Of a stretch of 64,000 nucleotides of DNA, positions 45,513 to 55,400 are shown piece by piece. The stretch spans positions 1,212,233 through 1,276,232 of the forward strand of contig JACAUB010000001.1 of NCBI GenBank assembly GCA_013390605.1, in the 5' to 3' direction. The translations under genes were made by a program, and so were the position numbers. The stretch comes from Bacteroidota bacterium (GTDB lineage: Bacteria; Bacteroidota; Bacteroidia; Bacteroidales; Cfx3-03). Below the pieces are notes generated by a model, which was given only the letters and a program-made list of their open reading frames with translations, had not been told where the DNA came from and ran no database searches. How positions within the stretch are numbered: the first letter of the stretch is position 1; every line of letters begins with the position of its first letter.

Positions 45513-45755
45513 ATGAAACTAAGTGCACGCAATAAACTAAAAGGAACGATTCTGAAAGTAGACGAAGGATTGATTACAGCAAAGGTTTTATTGGATCTTG
45601 GCAATGGGAATATCATTTCGGCAATTATATCGAGAGATGCTATTCTTGATCTGGATCTTAAACAGGGAGATGTAGCTTTTGCGGTTATTAAATCGACCGA
45701 AGTCATTATTGGTATTCCTTGCGAATGTAAAGATGGACATTGTAATTGTAAATAG
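45513..45755 (+). CDS. mop: Molbindin-like TOBE-domain protein
   Basis: 80 residues, one Mop/TOBE domain: LSARNKLKGTILKVDEGLITAKV, the usual molybdate-binding beginning, and ISRDAILDLDLKQGDVAFAVIKSTEVII. The tail CECKDGHCNCK has four Cys and one His in eleven residues, an extra not found in ordinary molbindins and perhaps a metal site. Molbindins store or sense molybdate in the cytosol. It is followed after 2 nt by the ModE-like gene, so the two form a small operon. Confidence 0.9.
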   Translation: MKLSARNKLKGTILKVDEGLITAKVLLDLGNGNIISAIISRDAILDLDLKQGDVAFAVIKSTEVIIGIPCECKDGHCNCK

Positions 45756-45757
45756 CC

Positions 45758-46090
45758 ATGATTGAAGTTGAATGCCACATATTCATTAAAAAAAACGGAA
45801 ACTGCTTTTTAGGATCCCATAAGACCGAATTGCTAAACGAAATTATGCAGTGCGGCAGTTTGAGTGGTGCAGCCAAAAAACTAAAGATTTCATATCAGCA
45901 TGCCTGGACGATGATTGTTGAGATGAATCGTTTGGCTCCATCTCCATTAGTAATAATGCAACGGGGAGGTGTAAACGGTGGTGGAACCGAAATATCAAGC
46001 TATGGTCGAAGAATACTCAAGGAGTATAGAATGATTGAAATACAGGTAAATAAATTGGTAAGTCAGATAAATGTGGAACTAAATCTGTGA
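45758..46090 (+). CDS. modE: ModE-like winged-helix transcriptional regulator
   Basis: 110 residues, only the DNA-binding part of ModE (no TOBE domains). The helix-turn-helix is GSLSGAAKKLKISYQHAWTMIVEMN, followed by the GGGTEISSYGRRILKEYRMIE part that forms the wing and dimer helix. In full ModE, molybdate binds to C-terminal TOBE domains. Here the separate molbindin gene immediately upstream could supply the sensor. It probably represses or activates the porin-modABC genes. Confidence 0.88.
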   Translation: MIEVECHIFIKKNGNCFLGSHKTELLNEIMQCGSLSGAAKKLKISYQHAWTMIVEMNRLAPSPLVIMQRGGVNGGGTEISSYGRRILKEYRMIEIQVNKLVSQINVELNL

Positions 46091-46166
46091 TTTTTTTTAC
46101 TCTTCGTTATCTAAACCGGTTTATAACGGGTAAAAAAAAAGAACTATCAATTTAAGAAAAAATTAA

Positions 46167-46210
46167 AGTCCGGAACTCAATCGCTGGAAATGATTAATAA
46201 GTTCCGGACT
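46167..46210. promoter_or_regulatory. Dyad upstream of the molybdate-cluster porin
   Basis: 11-bp inverted repeat AGTCCGGAACT / AGTTCCGGACT (46167-46177, 46200-46210) with a 22-nt spacer, 41 nt before the porin ATG. It could be a ModE-type operator, a leader hairpin or a weak terminator of the modE transcript (no T-run follows). GC content is higher than the surroundings. Confidence 0.45.
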
Positions 46211-46251
46211 ATTAAAATCCAATTAAATTTTAACGTCTAAAAGTACTAAAA

Positions 46252-47550
46252 ATGAAGAAGATTTGTGTAATGCTCTGTTTAACTTATATTATAATGTCGG
46301 GTTTTTCAAAAGCATATGGTCAAACTACAATGGACGCAGAGTTTCGTCCCCGTACCGAATTCAGACAAGGGTTTCGCAATCCACTGGCAGATACATTAGA
46401 TGCCGGTTTTTTGACCTTACAACGTACCCGTTTGAATGTCGATTATAAAGGAAAGATTCTGAATGCACGGATTTCGTTTCAGGATGCCCGAATATGGGGA
46501 AACAGTGATAATAAAATAAATACCTCTAAAGTTGAACTTTACGAAGCCTGGTTTGAATATCTGATAACCTCGGGTTTATCACTGCAAATGGGACGCCAAC
46601 CTTTGAAATACGATGATCAGCGTTTATTGGCCGCGCCCAATTGGAGTAATACAAGCATCTCTCATGATGTTCTGGTTTTTAAGTATAGAAGTCCATTTAT
46701 TCAAGCTCACATGGGGTTTGCTTACAATAATAGCAAGGATACGCTTCTAAATGTAACTTATGGTTATACTCCAAAGCAGAATTATAAAACGATGAGTTAT
46801 GGTTGGTTATCTAAACAGATCTTTACAGGTACAACACTTTCGTTCATTGGAATATATGAAGGATTTGAAAAGAAAAATAACTATAAAATTGTATTTCCCC
46901 GAATAACATATGGTGGAAATCTGGTCTTTGCCAACGACTCTTCTGTATGGGGCGCTACCTTTACCGGATACATGCAACGTGGTAATAATCCAACAAAAAC
47001 TTTTGGCAGTGGGTATGCTGACCTGAGGGCTTACTTTCTGGCTGCAAAGATTTCATACAACATTACAAAAAATCTTGTAGCTAATTTGGGTGAAGATTAT
47101 TATTCGGGTTCGGCAACAGATATCAATGCTGGGAAATCAAATACTTTTAATCGTTTATATGGATCCACACATAGTTATAATGGACATATGGAATATTTTT
47201 CCACTTTACCATCGCAGGGGTTGTTAGACTACTATGGTGGCTTAAATACTAAAATAAATCCAAGATTATCGTTCGAATTAATCGGTCATCTTTTCTCTTT
47301 CGATAAAGATTTTATCTATAACAAAGTTAAAACTAATAAAAATCTTGGTTCAGAAGTCGATTTTGTGGTAAACTACACTGCTTCGAAGGAGATAACTATT
47401 CAGGGTGGGTATAGTCGATATTTCAATACAACTACCACCAATAAATATTTCAAAGTACAGGGAATTACTATTCATCAACCTCAATGGATCTATTTAATGC
47501 TGACAATAAAGCCACAACTTTATAAAACCCCTCCTGTGGAAATTAAATAG
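46252..47550 (+). CDS. Outer-membrane porin of the alginate-export type, in the molybdate cluster
   Basis: 432 residues. A signal peptide ends FSKAYGQ (about 24). It is a beta-barrel from residue 25 on: AEFRPRTEFRQGF, RLNVDYKGKILNARISFQDAR, a GRQPLKYDDQRLLA stretch typical of the alginate_export family, and many alternating strands to the end. It could carry anions across the outer membrane. Its position between modE and modA, all on plus, suggests it is the dedicated outer-membrane path for molybdate or a molybdate-chelate. No TonB box or plug. Confidence 0.8.
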   Translation: MKKICVMLCLTYIIMSGFSKAYGQTTMDAEFRPRTEFRQGFRNPLADTLDAGFLTLQRTRLNVDYKGKILNARISFQDARIWGNSDNKINTSKVELYEAWFEYLITSGLSLQMGRQPLKYDDQRLLAAPNWSNTSISHDVLVFKYRSPFIQAHMGFAYNNSKDTLLNVTYGYTPKQNYKTMSYGWLSKQIFTGTTLSFIGIYEGFEKKNNYKIVFPRITYGGNLVFANDSSVWGATFTGYMQRGNNPTKTFGSGYADLRAYFLAAKISYNITKNLVANLGEDYYSGSATDINAGKSNTFNRLYGSTHSYNGHMEYFSTLPSQGLLDYYGGLNTKINPRLSFELIGHLFSFDKDFIYNKVKTNKNLGSEVDFVVNYTASKEITIQGGYSRYFNTTTTNKYFKVQGITIHQPQWIYLMLTIKPQLYKTPPVEIK

Positions 47551-47638
47551 AAAACCATGCTTACGAATGGTTTAAGTATTAAAAACCTAAAGACAAGTAG
47601 TTTATAACAAATACCTAATTCAAATAAAAGATAAACTT

Positions 47639-48373
47639 ATGAAAAGAATAATCTTTTGCCTATTGATCATATTAAGTATCAACCTTCAGGCACAAACAGT
47701 AAAAATAGCTGCCGCCGGAAACCTTCGTTTTATTCTCGACGAGATAAAAGCTAAATATGCAATGGTCAGTTCCAAAACAAAAATCCTTGTAAACGTAGGG
47801 GCATCTGGAGCCTTATTTCAGCAGATTACCAATGGAGCCGATTTCGATCTATTTATGGCTGCCGATAAAGTATATCCTGATAAATTAAAAGCACAAGGCA
47901 TTGTTTCTGGGCAGGTAAAGACCTATGCTTTTGGAAAACTTGTAATCTGGAGCAATACACTAGATCTGTCGAAAGGGTTAGATATCATTACTACTAAATC
48001 AGTAAATCGTATTGCAATTGCCAAGCCTGATATAGCTCCTTATGGTGCCAGAGCGGTGGAGTGTTTAAAGTATTATCATCTTTTCGATAAGGTAAAAGAC
48101 AAGATTGTATACGCTGACAATATATCACAAGCTGCACAATTTGCGCAGACAGGAAATGCTGAGGTTGGTTTTCTGGCTCTTGCACTGGCTTTATCACCTG
48201 AAATGAAAGGGTCATACTATGTGTTGGATACGAAAACCTATAAGCCCGTTGAACAAGCCATGGTACTGATTAAAAGCTGGCAAAGCAATCCTGAAGCGGC
48301 TAAGTTTATGAAATATGTATTGAGTCCAGAATGCAAACCTATCTTTTTAAAGTACGGTTTTATTGTTCCATAG
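47639..48373 (+). CDS. modA: Molybdate ABC transporter substrate-binding protein
   Basis: 244 residues with a signal peptide ending INLQAQ. Oxyanion-binding stretches: IAAAGNLRFILDEIK, VNVGASGALFQQITNGADFDLFMAADKVYPDKL and ARAVECLKYY with the GNAEVGFLALAL loop. This is the ModA/WtpA pattern; the second domain is canonical. It captures molybdate (or tungstate) in the periplasm. The stop is immediately followed by the TOBE-protein ATG, so the genes are coupled. Confidence 0.94.
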   Translation: MKRIIFCLLIILSINLQAQTVKIAAAGNLRFILDEIKAKYAMVSSKTKILVNVGASGALFQQITNGADFDLFMAADKVYPDKLKAQGIVSGQVKTYAFGKLVIWSNTLDLSKGLDIITTKSVNRIAIAKPDIAPYGARAVECLKYYHLFDKVKDKIVYADNISQAAQFAQTGNAEVGFLALALALSPEMKGSYYVLDTKTYKPVEQAMVLIKSWQSNPEAAKFMKYVLSPECKPIFLKYGFIVP

Positions 48374-48778
48374 ATGAATAGACTAGAAGGAATCATAACG
48401 CAAATACAAAAGGTCGAATCAATTATGTTGATAGATGTTGATGTAGATGGACATGGCTTTTCGGCTTTGCTCATCGAGTCGACAATCCATCCCAAATGGC
48501 TTCAGATTGGCAATAGTGTTGATGTAGTGTTTAAAGAAACCGAAGTAACACTTGCAAAAAACATATCCGGCCAGATAAGTTTGCGGAATCGTATGAAGTG
48601 CAACGTGCTGAGTGTGAAGAGGGGCGAGTTATTAAGCACCATTCTATTACAATTTCAACACTATACCATTACTTCTGCTATTACCACCCGTTCAGTTGAT
48701 TATCTCCAAATAACCGTTGGCGATGAATTAGTTGCATTGGTAAAAGCTAACGAAATTTCACTCATGAAGATAAGATAA
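48374..48778 (+). CDS. Two-domain TOBE protein in the molybdate operon
   Basis: 134 residues with two degenerate TOBE repeats, MNRLEGIITQIQKVESIMLIDVDVDG... and LRNRMKCNVLSVKRGELLSTILLQF... Both have the binding-loop shape but weaker motifs than the molbindin upstream. It begins directly at the modA stop and is followed 8 nt later by modB. It may buffer molybdate or fill the missing sensory part of the ModE-like regulator. Cytosolic, no signal. Confidence 0.78.
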   Translation: MNRLEGIITQIQKVESIMLIDVDVDGHGFSALLIESTIHPKWLQIGNSVDVVFKETEVTLAKNISGQISLRNRMKCNVLSVKRGELLSTILLQFQHYTITSAITTRSVDYLQITVGDELVALVKANEISLMKIR

Positions 48779-48786
48779 ATCAAACC

Positions 48787-49467
48787 ATGGATGCTACATT
48801 TGCTCAAACCTTATGGATTACGCTAAAACTTGCCATTTCAACAACGCTGATATTAATCATCATTGGAATGCCCTTTGCGTATTGGTTAGCTTATTCCCGA
48901 TTCAGATTAAAACCTATTATAGAAGCGCTTGTAAGCATGCCCATGGTTTTGCCTCCATCTGTTATCGGATATTATATGCTGATGATTTATAGTCCTCAAA
49001 ACTGGTTTGGAGCATGGCTTGTTAGGGTTTTAGATATTCGACTTGCATTTACATTCGGTGGTGTTCTTATCGCATCAGTTCTTTTCAGTCTGCCTTTCAT
49101 GATTCAACCATTACAAACCGGACTTCGTTCATTGCCAAATAGTTTGTGCGAAGCCTCATATACACTGGGCAAATCAAAAACAGTTACCTTTTTCAGAGTA
49201 CTTCTTCCAAACATAAAAACATCTATCATCACAGCCATTGCCCTCACTTTTGCACATAGCATAGGCGAGTTTGGAATTGTGTTGATGGTGGGTGGTAATA
49301 TGCCCGGCGAAACCCGTGTAGCCTCCATTGCAATATATGACGAGGTACAATCGCTTAATTTTGCAGCTGCTAATAAGTATGCTTTTATCCTTTTTGTCAT
49401 CTCGCTAGTATTACTCACGACTATCTATAGTGTGAACAAAAAACAGGATACATGGAAAATGATGTAA
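48787..49467 (+). CDS. modB: Molybdate ABC transporter permease
   Basis: 226 residues, five membrane helices. The permease signature loop is EASYTLGKSKTVTFFRVLLPN, and the ModB-specific GEFGIVLMVGGNMPGETRVASIAIYDEVQ is present. It forms the inner-membrane channel. The modC start lies inside its end by 16 nt. Confidence 0.95.
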   Translation: MDATFAQTLWITLKLAISTTLILIIIGMPFAYWLAYSRFRLKPIIEALVSMPMVLPPSVIGYYMLMIYSPQNWFGAWLVRVLDIRLAFTFGGVLIASVLFSLPFMIQPLQTGLRSLPNSLCEASYTLGKSKTVTFFRVLLPNIKTSIITAIALTFAHSIGEFGIVLMVGGNMPGETRVASIAIYDEVQSLNFAAANKYAFILFVISLVLLTTIYSVNKKQDTWKMM

Positions 49468-50342
49468 TCTATATAGATGTTAAGAAAAAGATGTTTACTG
49501 CAAATGGTGAGATGAATCTTGCTATTCAGACCGAAATACAATCTGGTGAATTGGTTGCTCTGTTTGGTCTGTCGGGAGCCGGAAAGACAACCCTTTTGCG
49601 CATGTTAGCAGGACTTGTAACACCCGACAGTGGTATTATTAAATTTGGTTCCATGGTCTGGTTCGATTCCGAAAAGCAATTTAATATCACTCCACAAGAA
49701 AGAAACATCAGTTTAATGTTTCAGGACTATGCGTTATTTCCTAATATGACAGTAGAACAGAATATTCAATATGCTCAACCAGAACATGATCCAAAAAGAA
49801 TAAGCGAGCTACTTTCAATATTTGGTCTATCCGAATTCAGAAAGAAAAAACCTAACGGCTTGTCGGGTGGTCAAAAACAACGTGTAGCTTTGGCTCGGGC
49901 ACTCGCGCATAAACCGCAGTTGTTATTATTAGACGAACCCCTCTCCGCATTAGATGCCGAAATGAGAGCCATGTTACAAAATGAAATTCTACAGGCTCAC
50001 CAATTATCAGGAGCAACAACTATAATGGTGAGTCACGACTTAAACGAAGTGTTCCGTTTGGCAACACAAGTACTGGTTATTGAGCACGGAGTTATCCAAC
50101 GAAGTGGCACACCAGAAAATGTCTTTTTAGATAATAATATCAGTGGTAAAGTTCAGATTACCGGACAGATAGCACGTATTGAAAATCATGAAACGATTAA
50201 TGTTGTTACGGTTATATCTGGCAATAATCAAATAACAAAAGTTATTGCATTTAATAATGATATAGAGAATCTAAATCTCGGTGATCATGTAATCGTATTT
50301 ACAAAAGCATTTAATCCGATCATTACTAAACTTAATCCATAA
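49452..50342 (+). CDS. modC: Molybdate ABC transporter ATP-binding protein
   Basis: 296 residues. Walker A is GLSGAGKTTLLRMLAG, Q loop SLMFQDYALFPNMTV, signature LSGGQKQRVALARALA, Walker B LLLLDEPLSALD, H loop VSHDLNEVFRLA. The C-terminal 60 residues (about 230-296) form a short, degenerate TOBE-like tail, shorter than in E. coli ModC. It overlaps modB by 16 nt and is the last gene of the cluster. Confidence 0.95.
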   Translation: MENDVIYIDVKKKMFTANGEMNLAIQTEIQSGELVALFGLSGAGKTTLLRMLAGLVTPDSGIIKFGSMVWFDSEKQFNITPQERNISLMFQDYALFPNMTVEQNIQYAQPEHDPKRISELLSIFGLSEFRKKKPNGLSGGQKQRVALARALAHKPQLLLLDEPLSALDAEMRAMLQNEILQAHQLSGATTIMVSHDLNEVFRLATQVLVIEHGVIQRSGTPENVFLDNNISGKVQITGQIARIENHETINVVTVISGNNQITKVIAFNNDIENLNLGDHVIVFTKAFNPIITKLNP

Positions 50343-50374
50343 AGAACGCTGGACTAAATAGTCTGGCGCTTTGA
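50343..50374 (+). terminator. Terminator after modC
   Basis: Hairpin with GCTGGACTA / TAGTCTGGC (two wobble pairs) extended by AAAG / CTTT arms, directly after the stop codon, with T-rich sequence following. Confidence 0.7.
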
Positions 50375-51261
50375 TGCTTTTCAAGATAAGTAATCTGGTT
50401 AATTCCTTTATGTTTTTTAACCGGGATGAACCAGTCTAGTTCTTCCAGCTATTTGGGTCGATATAGCTACTTTAAAAGAAGGCTTTAATTTCTCTGTGCT
50501 ATCAAAATAGAATCTGTTTGAAAGTCAGATATCGTTCCTTTTCTCAATTCGAACACTCCCCTTTTACACAAAGGATATAAATATCGTAATGTACTTATAA
50601 ACCCAGGGGGATCTGTACCCCTTCTGTACCCGTTCTATACCCGTTCTGTATGGGTTCTGTACCCCTAGGGGGTACAGAACCCATACAGAACCCCTAGAAT
50701 AGAGGTATAAATATCCTGCTTTTTGGATAAATTTTAGGAGCGTTTTTGAACTGATTTATGTCTTTGTTCGGTACAAAGACCAACCAGTACAGAATAAAAA
50801 ATATGATTTTTCACAAAAGGTAGAGATAATGGTTTTAGCTGAAGTAAGAAAACAAACACTCTCCCCAGCTTTTTAGATTAATCCAATTTTATTCTTTATT
50901 TTTTTTATGACACACAACGTATTCTTTTGTGGTATTAGTATATTACATATGTTCTTGTGTTTTAATTAGATTAAAACAATTCTGCAAACAGTGTGTTTGA
51001 TTATTTATTCATTCCAAAAGTATAATTTAGATCGGATAAAGGTGTGATGGAGTTGTTGCGTATTCTTTTGGATATAAATATAAGTAGAGCTTAATGTTTT
51101 TTTTTGTTTCGTATATATATGTTGTACAATAAGAATATTAAATAGTATTTTTATGAAAGATTTCAGAAATACGGTAAATGGGTTCTGGCTTTTTTTTGAG
51201 TGAATGGTAGATATATTATAGGACCTTATTTATTATGTATTAATTTCAATAAAAAAGCATC
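50375..51261. other. Intergenic region, about 890 bp, with an 11-bp repeat array
   Basis: No convincing frame in either strand. It holds the repeat array and long inverted repeat at 50612-50690; the rest is AT-rich. The FIST gene starts at 51262 without a visible TAnnTTTG element. Confidence 0.6.
50612..50690. repeat. 11-bp tandem array ending in a 23-bp inverted repeat
   Basis: Five direct 11-bp units TCTGTACCCCT, TCTGTACCCGT, TCTATACCCGT, TCTGTATGGGT and TCTGTACCCCT run from 50612 to 50666. They meet two inverted units (AGGGG-G-TACAGA, ACCCATACAGA) ending at 50689. Left arm 50644-50666 and right arm 50667-50690 pair over 23 bp with one extra G. The centre CCTAGG has no loop, so it is a cruciform-type palindrome. 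No protein frame explains it. Confidence 0.75.
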
Positions 51262-52404
51262 ATGAAAACAGAGCAATGTATATATTCTGATTCGAAGGGA
51301 TGGGTGAAAAAGAGTGATGAGCGATTGGGAAAACTAGCTCAACTTGTTTTTTTATTTGGCAATAAGGATTTACTTAAGATACAACAACATATTGATTTTA
51401 TTAGAAATACATATCCTGTTGCACAGATAGTAGGGTGCTCTACTTCGGGCGAAATATTTCAAGAAGAGGTGATGAATAACAATATCGTTTGTACGGCTGT
51501 ATGGTTTGAGAACACACAAATTATAGTTGCTGTTGAACATATTGATGCGATGGAAAATAGTTTTAGGGTGGGCGAGAATCTGGCAGAAAAGCTAGACAAA
51601 GAAGGTCTTGTACATATTATGGTGTTTTCTGAAGGCTTAAATATTAATGGTAGCGAGCTGACAAAAGGACTCAATAGTAAACTCAATGATAAAATTTCTG
51701 TAACAGGTGGTCTGGCTGGTGATCAGATTGCATTTGTTGAAACGGTTATGGTTTTCAATGGACCCGGTGTAAAAAACCTGGTATTAGGTATTGGTTTCTA
51801 TGGTGAACACCTAAAGGTTGGCTATGGATCGATGGGCGGCTGGGATTCGTTTGGTGTCGATCGTGAGGTTACACGTTCTGAAGGAAATATATTGTATGAG
51901 CTTGATGGTCAGCCGGCTTTAGAACTGTATAAGCGCTATCTGGGCGACCATGCTGCAGGATTACCCGCTTCGGCTTTGCTTTTTCCGTTAAGTCTGCGAC
52001 TAAAAGATACCGAGACAGCACTTGTGCGTACTATTTTAGCAGTAAATGAAGCTGATGGGAGTATGACTTTTGCTGGTGATATTCCGCAAGGCGAATATGT
52101 GAGACTGATGAAAGCAAATAATGATAAGCTGATATATGGGGCTAGTGATGCTGCTGAAATGTCGAAAGTCAGCTTACAACAGTCATCTCCCGATCTCGCT
52201 ATCCTGATTAGCTGTGTAGGACGAAAAATCGTGTTGAAACAAAGAGCGGAAGAAGAGCTGGAAGTTATTCGTGAGGTGATTGGCAATAGCGTTACAATGA
52301 CTGGCTTTTATTCGTATGGAGAAATATGTCCACTCAAACCTTTTGCACAGCATTGTGAGCTACATAATCAAACAATGACGATTACGCTTTTTAAAGAAGA
52401 TTAA
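51262..52404 (+). CDS. FIST-domain sensor protein (NosP-like)
   Basis: 380 residues, entirely a FIST N (about 25-215) plus FIST C (about 220-375) protein. Recognisable stretches: IVGCSTSGEIF, VTGGLAGDQIAF, FGVDREVTRSEGNILYELDG, GFYSYGEICPLKPFAQHCELHNQT. The HNQT close to the end is the conserved family signature; it is changed to LNST in the FIST kinase at 4480. No signal or membrane segment. The next gene is a giant hybrid kinase starting 12 nt downstream, as NosP proteins lie beside NahK-type kinases. In that system the FIST protein binds heme and nitric oxide and regulates the kinase. Confidence 0.92.
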   Translation: MKTEQCIYSDSKGWVKKSDERLGKLAQLVFLFGNKDLLKIQQHIDFIRNTYPVAQIVGCSTSGEIFQEEVMNNNIVCTAVWFENTQIIVAVEHIDAMENSFRVGENLAEKLDKEGLVHIMVFSEGLNINGSELTKGLNSKLNDKISVTGGLAGDQIAFVETVMVFNGPGVKNLVLGIGFYGEHLKVGYGSMGGWDSFGVDREVTRSEGNILYELDGQPALELYKRYLGDHAAGLPASALLFPLSLRLKDTETALVRTILAVNEADGSMTFAGDIPQGEYVRLMKANNDKLIYGASDAAEMSKVSLQQSSPDLAILISCVGRKIVLKQRAEEELEVIREVIGNSVTMTGFYSYGEICPLKPFAQHCELHNQTMTITLFKED

Positions 52405-52415
52405 TCTACTTTCCT

Positions 52416-55400
52416 ATGGAAAACACTTTGAACAAGCTTTTAGTTCGACAGATTAAAAGACATTTCGGATCAATAGACAATATGCCGGAAGTATTAAAAG
52501 GTATTATTCAAGACATCGATAATACGTATAAAAGCTTTGAAGACGATGCTAAACTACTTCAGAATTCTATTGAAATCAGTTCGCAAGAGCTTAGAGATGC
52601 TTATCAGAAACAGAAACTTAACACCGAAAAACATTTAGAAACGATAAACAAGGTCAAAGAGGCCATTTATGCGCTTAACCCTTCTTTAGAAAATGAAAGT
52701 AAAATTAATGTTTCTGATAGCAGTTTTCTGTTCGACTCATTGATAAAACTGATAGAGGAACGTAATCAGGTTGAAGAGGCATTACAAAATGAACGTACTT
52801 TGTTTCGTACAATTATAGATTTACTTCCTGATGCTATTTATGTTAAAGACCTTAATGGACGAAAAATTATCGCAAATCCTAAAGAAGTACATTTTGCGGG
52901 ACAGTATTCTGAATCTGATATTATCGGTAAAACTGATTTTGATCTATATCCGAAAGACCATGCAGAAAGTGCTTTGATTGAAGATAATTTGGTGATGTTA
53001 GGCGGAAAATCTATTTTAAATATTCAAGGTACTTTGACGGATAATGAAGGCATGTTGCACTATCTGTTGGTGTCGAAAGTGCCTTTGCGTGATGTGCATG
53101 GTGTTATTAACGGGCTGGTGGGAGTCTCTCATGACGTAACGGCTCAGAAGCTTTCAGAACAGGCGCTGCGTGAAAGTGAAGTCAATTTTCGTACCTTCTT
53201 TGAATCGATAGATGATATGGTTTTTATAGCGAATCAACAGGGCGAGATTTTTAATGTAAATGACTCTGTTTCGCGTCATCTTGGTTATTCTATCAATGAA
53301 TTAACCCATATGAAGATTCTGGATGTCCATCCTGCAAATAAACGTGACGAGGCAAAGATGATATTTAGAGATATGTTTGTCGGAAAAAGAGATTTTTGTC
53401 CGTTACCCCTGGTTAGAAAAGATGGAACATTGGTACCCGTTGAAACACGCGTTTGGTTTGGAAAGTGGGATGGGAAAGATTGTGTTTTTGGTATTTCTAA
53501 AGATTTGAGCAAAGAACAGGAATCGTTGCAGAAATTTAATAAAATTTTTGAAAACAACCCTGCCCCAATGGCGATAAGCGCTATTCCGGAAAGAGTTTTT
53601 ACCGAAGTAAATCAAGCATTTCTTGCCAAAACCGGTTATACGAAAGAAGAAATTATTGGAAAAACTTCTGAGCAGCTAGGACTATTTATACAACCTGAAA
53701 AGCATCGTGAAATTTCTGATGAGTTAGCTGAAAGCAACTATGTACATAATCGTGAGTTAAAATTAAAATCTAAGTCAAACGATATTCTGATTGGTCTATT
53801 CTCTGGGGAAATTATTGAGAGTCAGTTAAAAAGCTACTTTTTAACGGTAATGGTTGATGTTACTGAGAATAAGAAGTTAGAAGAAGAAATTAAGCTGCAA
53901 AATGATTTTTACAACATTATATCTACAGTTTCAGGACGGCTTATTCAGGCCGATTCTAAACAATTGGAGAACGAAATAAATCTCTCTTTGGCATTACTTG
54001 GCGAATTTAATAAAGTAGATCGGACGCTAGTCTTTGAATTAGATGCTATTAAAGATGAAATAAATAATACATTTGAATGGTGTGCAAAGGGAATTAAATC
54101 TGAAATCAATAGTTTACAAGGCCTTCCTTTTTCTTTATTACCATACTGGAAAAGGGCATTTTTAAATAATGAACATGTCTTTATTGAGTCGGTTGCTGAT
54201 TTGCCTGTTGAAAGAGCTGATGAGAAGCAGGTACTAAATTTGCAAGGTATTCAATCCGTGGTGACGGTACCCATGTTTTATGGATCGTCATTCATTGGAT
54301 TTATTGGTTTCGACTCGGTGTTAGAGAAGAAGCATTGGAACGAACAGGTTATCATCTTGCTGAAGATATACGCCAGTATTTTAGCGGGGGTAATCTTTAA
54401 GAAGAAAACGGAAGCGGCATTATTAAAAGCTAAACAAGAAGCCGAGGCAGCAAATAAATCGAAGAGTTTATTTCTTGCTAATATGTCGCATGAAATCAGA
54501 ACACCACTGAATGCGATCATTGGTTTTTCTCAACTAATGAATCGTGATCGGCAATTGTCTAATATACAAAAAGAGTATAATTTGTCGATTGTTCGGGCAG
54601 GCGAACATCTGTTAGCGTTGATAAATGATATTCTGGTATTGTCAAAAGTAGAATCAGGTAGTATCATGTTAAATCCTTCTAATATAGATTTGTATTCGCT
54701 ATTTGACGATATTCAGATTCTTTTCAAAGATAAAGCTCAGGCAAAACATCTTCAGCTGACTATTGATGTAGCTGATAATGTTCCACATTATGTTACCGTT
54801 GATGATAGTAAGTTGCGTCAAATATTTATAAACCTGATTGGAAATGCAATCAAATTTACAGATAAGGGGAATGTAACAGTAAGAGCTCATACAAAAGAAA
54901 TAAACGATGAGTCATGCTTCTTGATCGTGGAAGTAGAAGACACTGGCCCCGGTATTTCTAATAACGAAATCGGTAATCTGTTTAAGCATTTTGTACAGAC
55001 GAGTTCTGGTATGAAAAAAGGGAGCGGAACGGGTTTGGGATTGGTATTAAGTCGTGAATTAGCACTCATAATGGGTGGTGATATCACAGTATCAAGTCAG
55101 TATGGTACCGGATCGGTGTTTACTATTAAGGTGATCATTAAAAAAGGTGAAATCGAAACTGTTGAACGAAATAATCTGCAACGGGTTATCTGTATAGATA
55201 AGGGAGAAGAGGTTTATCGTATTTTGGTCGTCGACGATAAAGAGGAGAATTTGTATGTGGCTACAAATTTATTGAAGTTGGTAGGATTTGAGGTGAATCA
55301 GGCTATCAATGGTGAAGACGCAATCACTAAATTTGAAAACTGGAATCCACATCTGATTTTGATGGATATGCGTATGCCGGTGATGGATGGTTATGAAGCT

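Noticed and set aside
46167..46210. Molybdenum-cofactor riboswitch
   Set aside because: Only a simple stem with a 22-nt loop is present; the conserved multi-helix core of the Moco RNA motif is not seen.
50612..50690. CRISPR array or ordinary terminator
   Set aside because: Units are 11 bp without spacers, so not CRISPR. The palindrome has no loop and is not followed by a T-run, so it is not a normal terminator.
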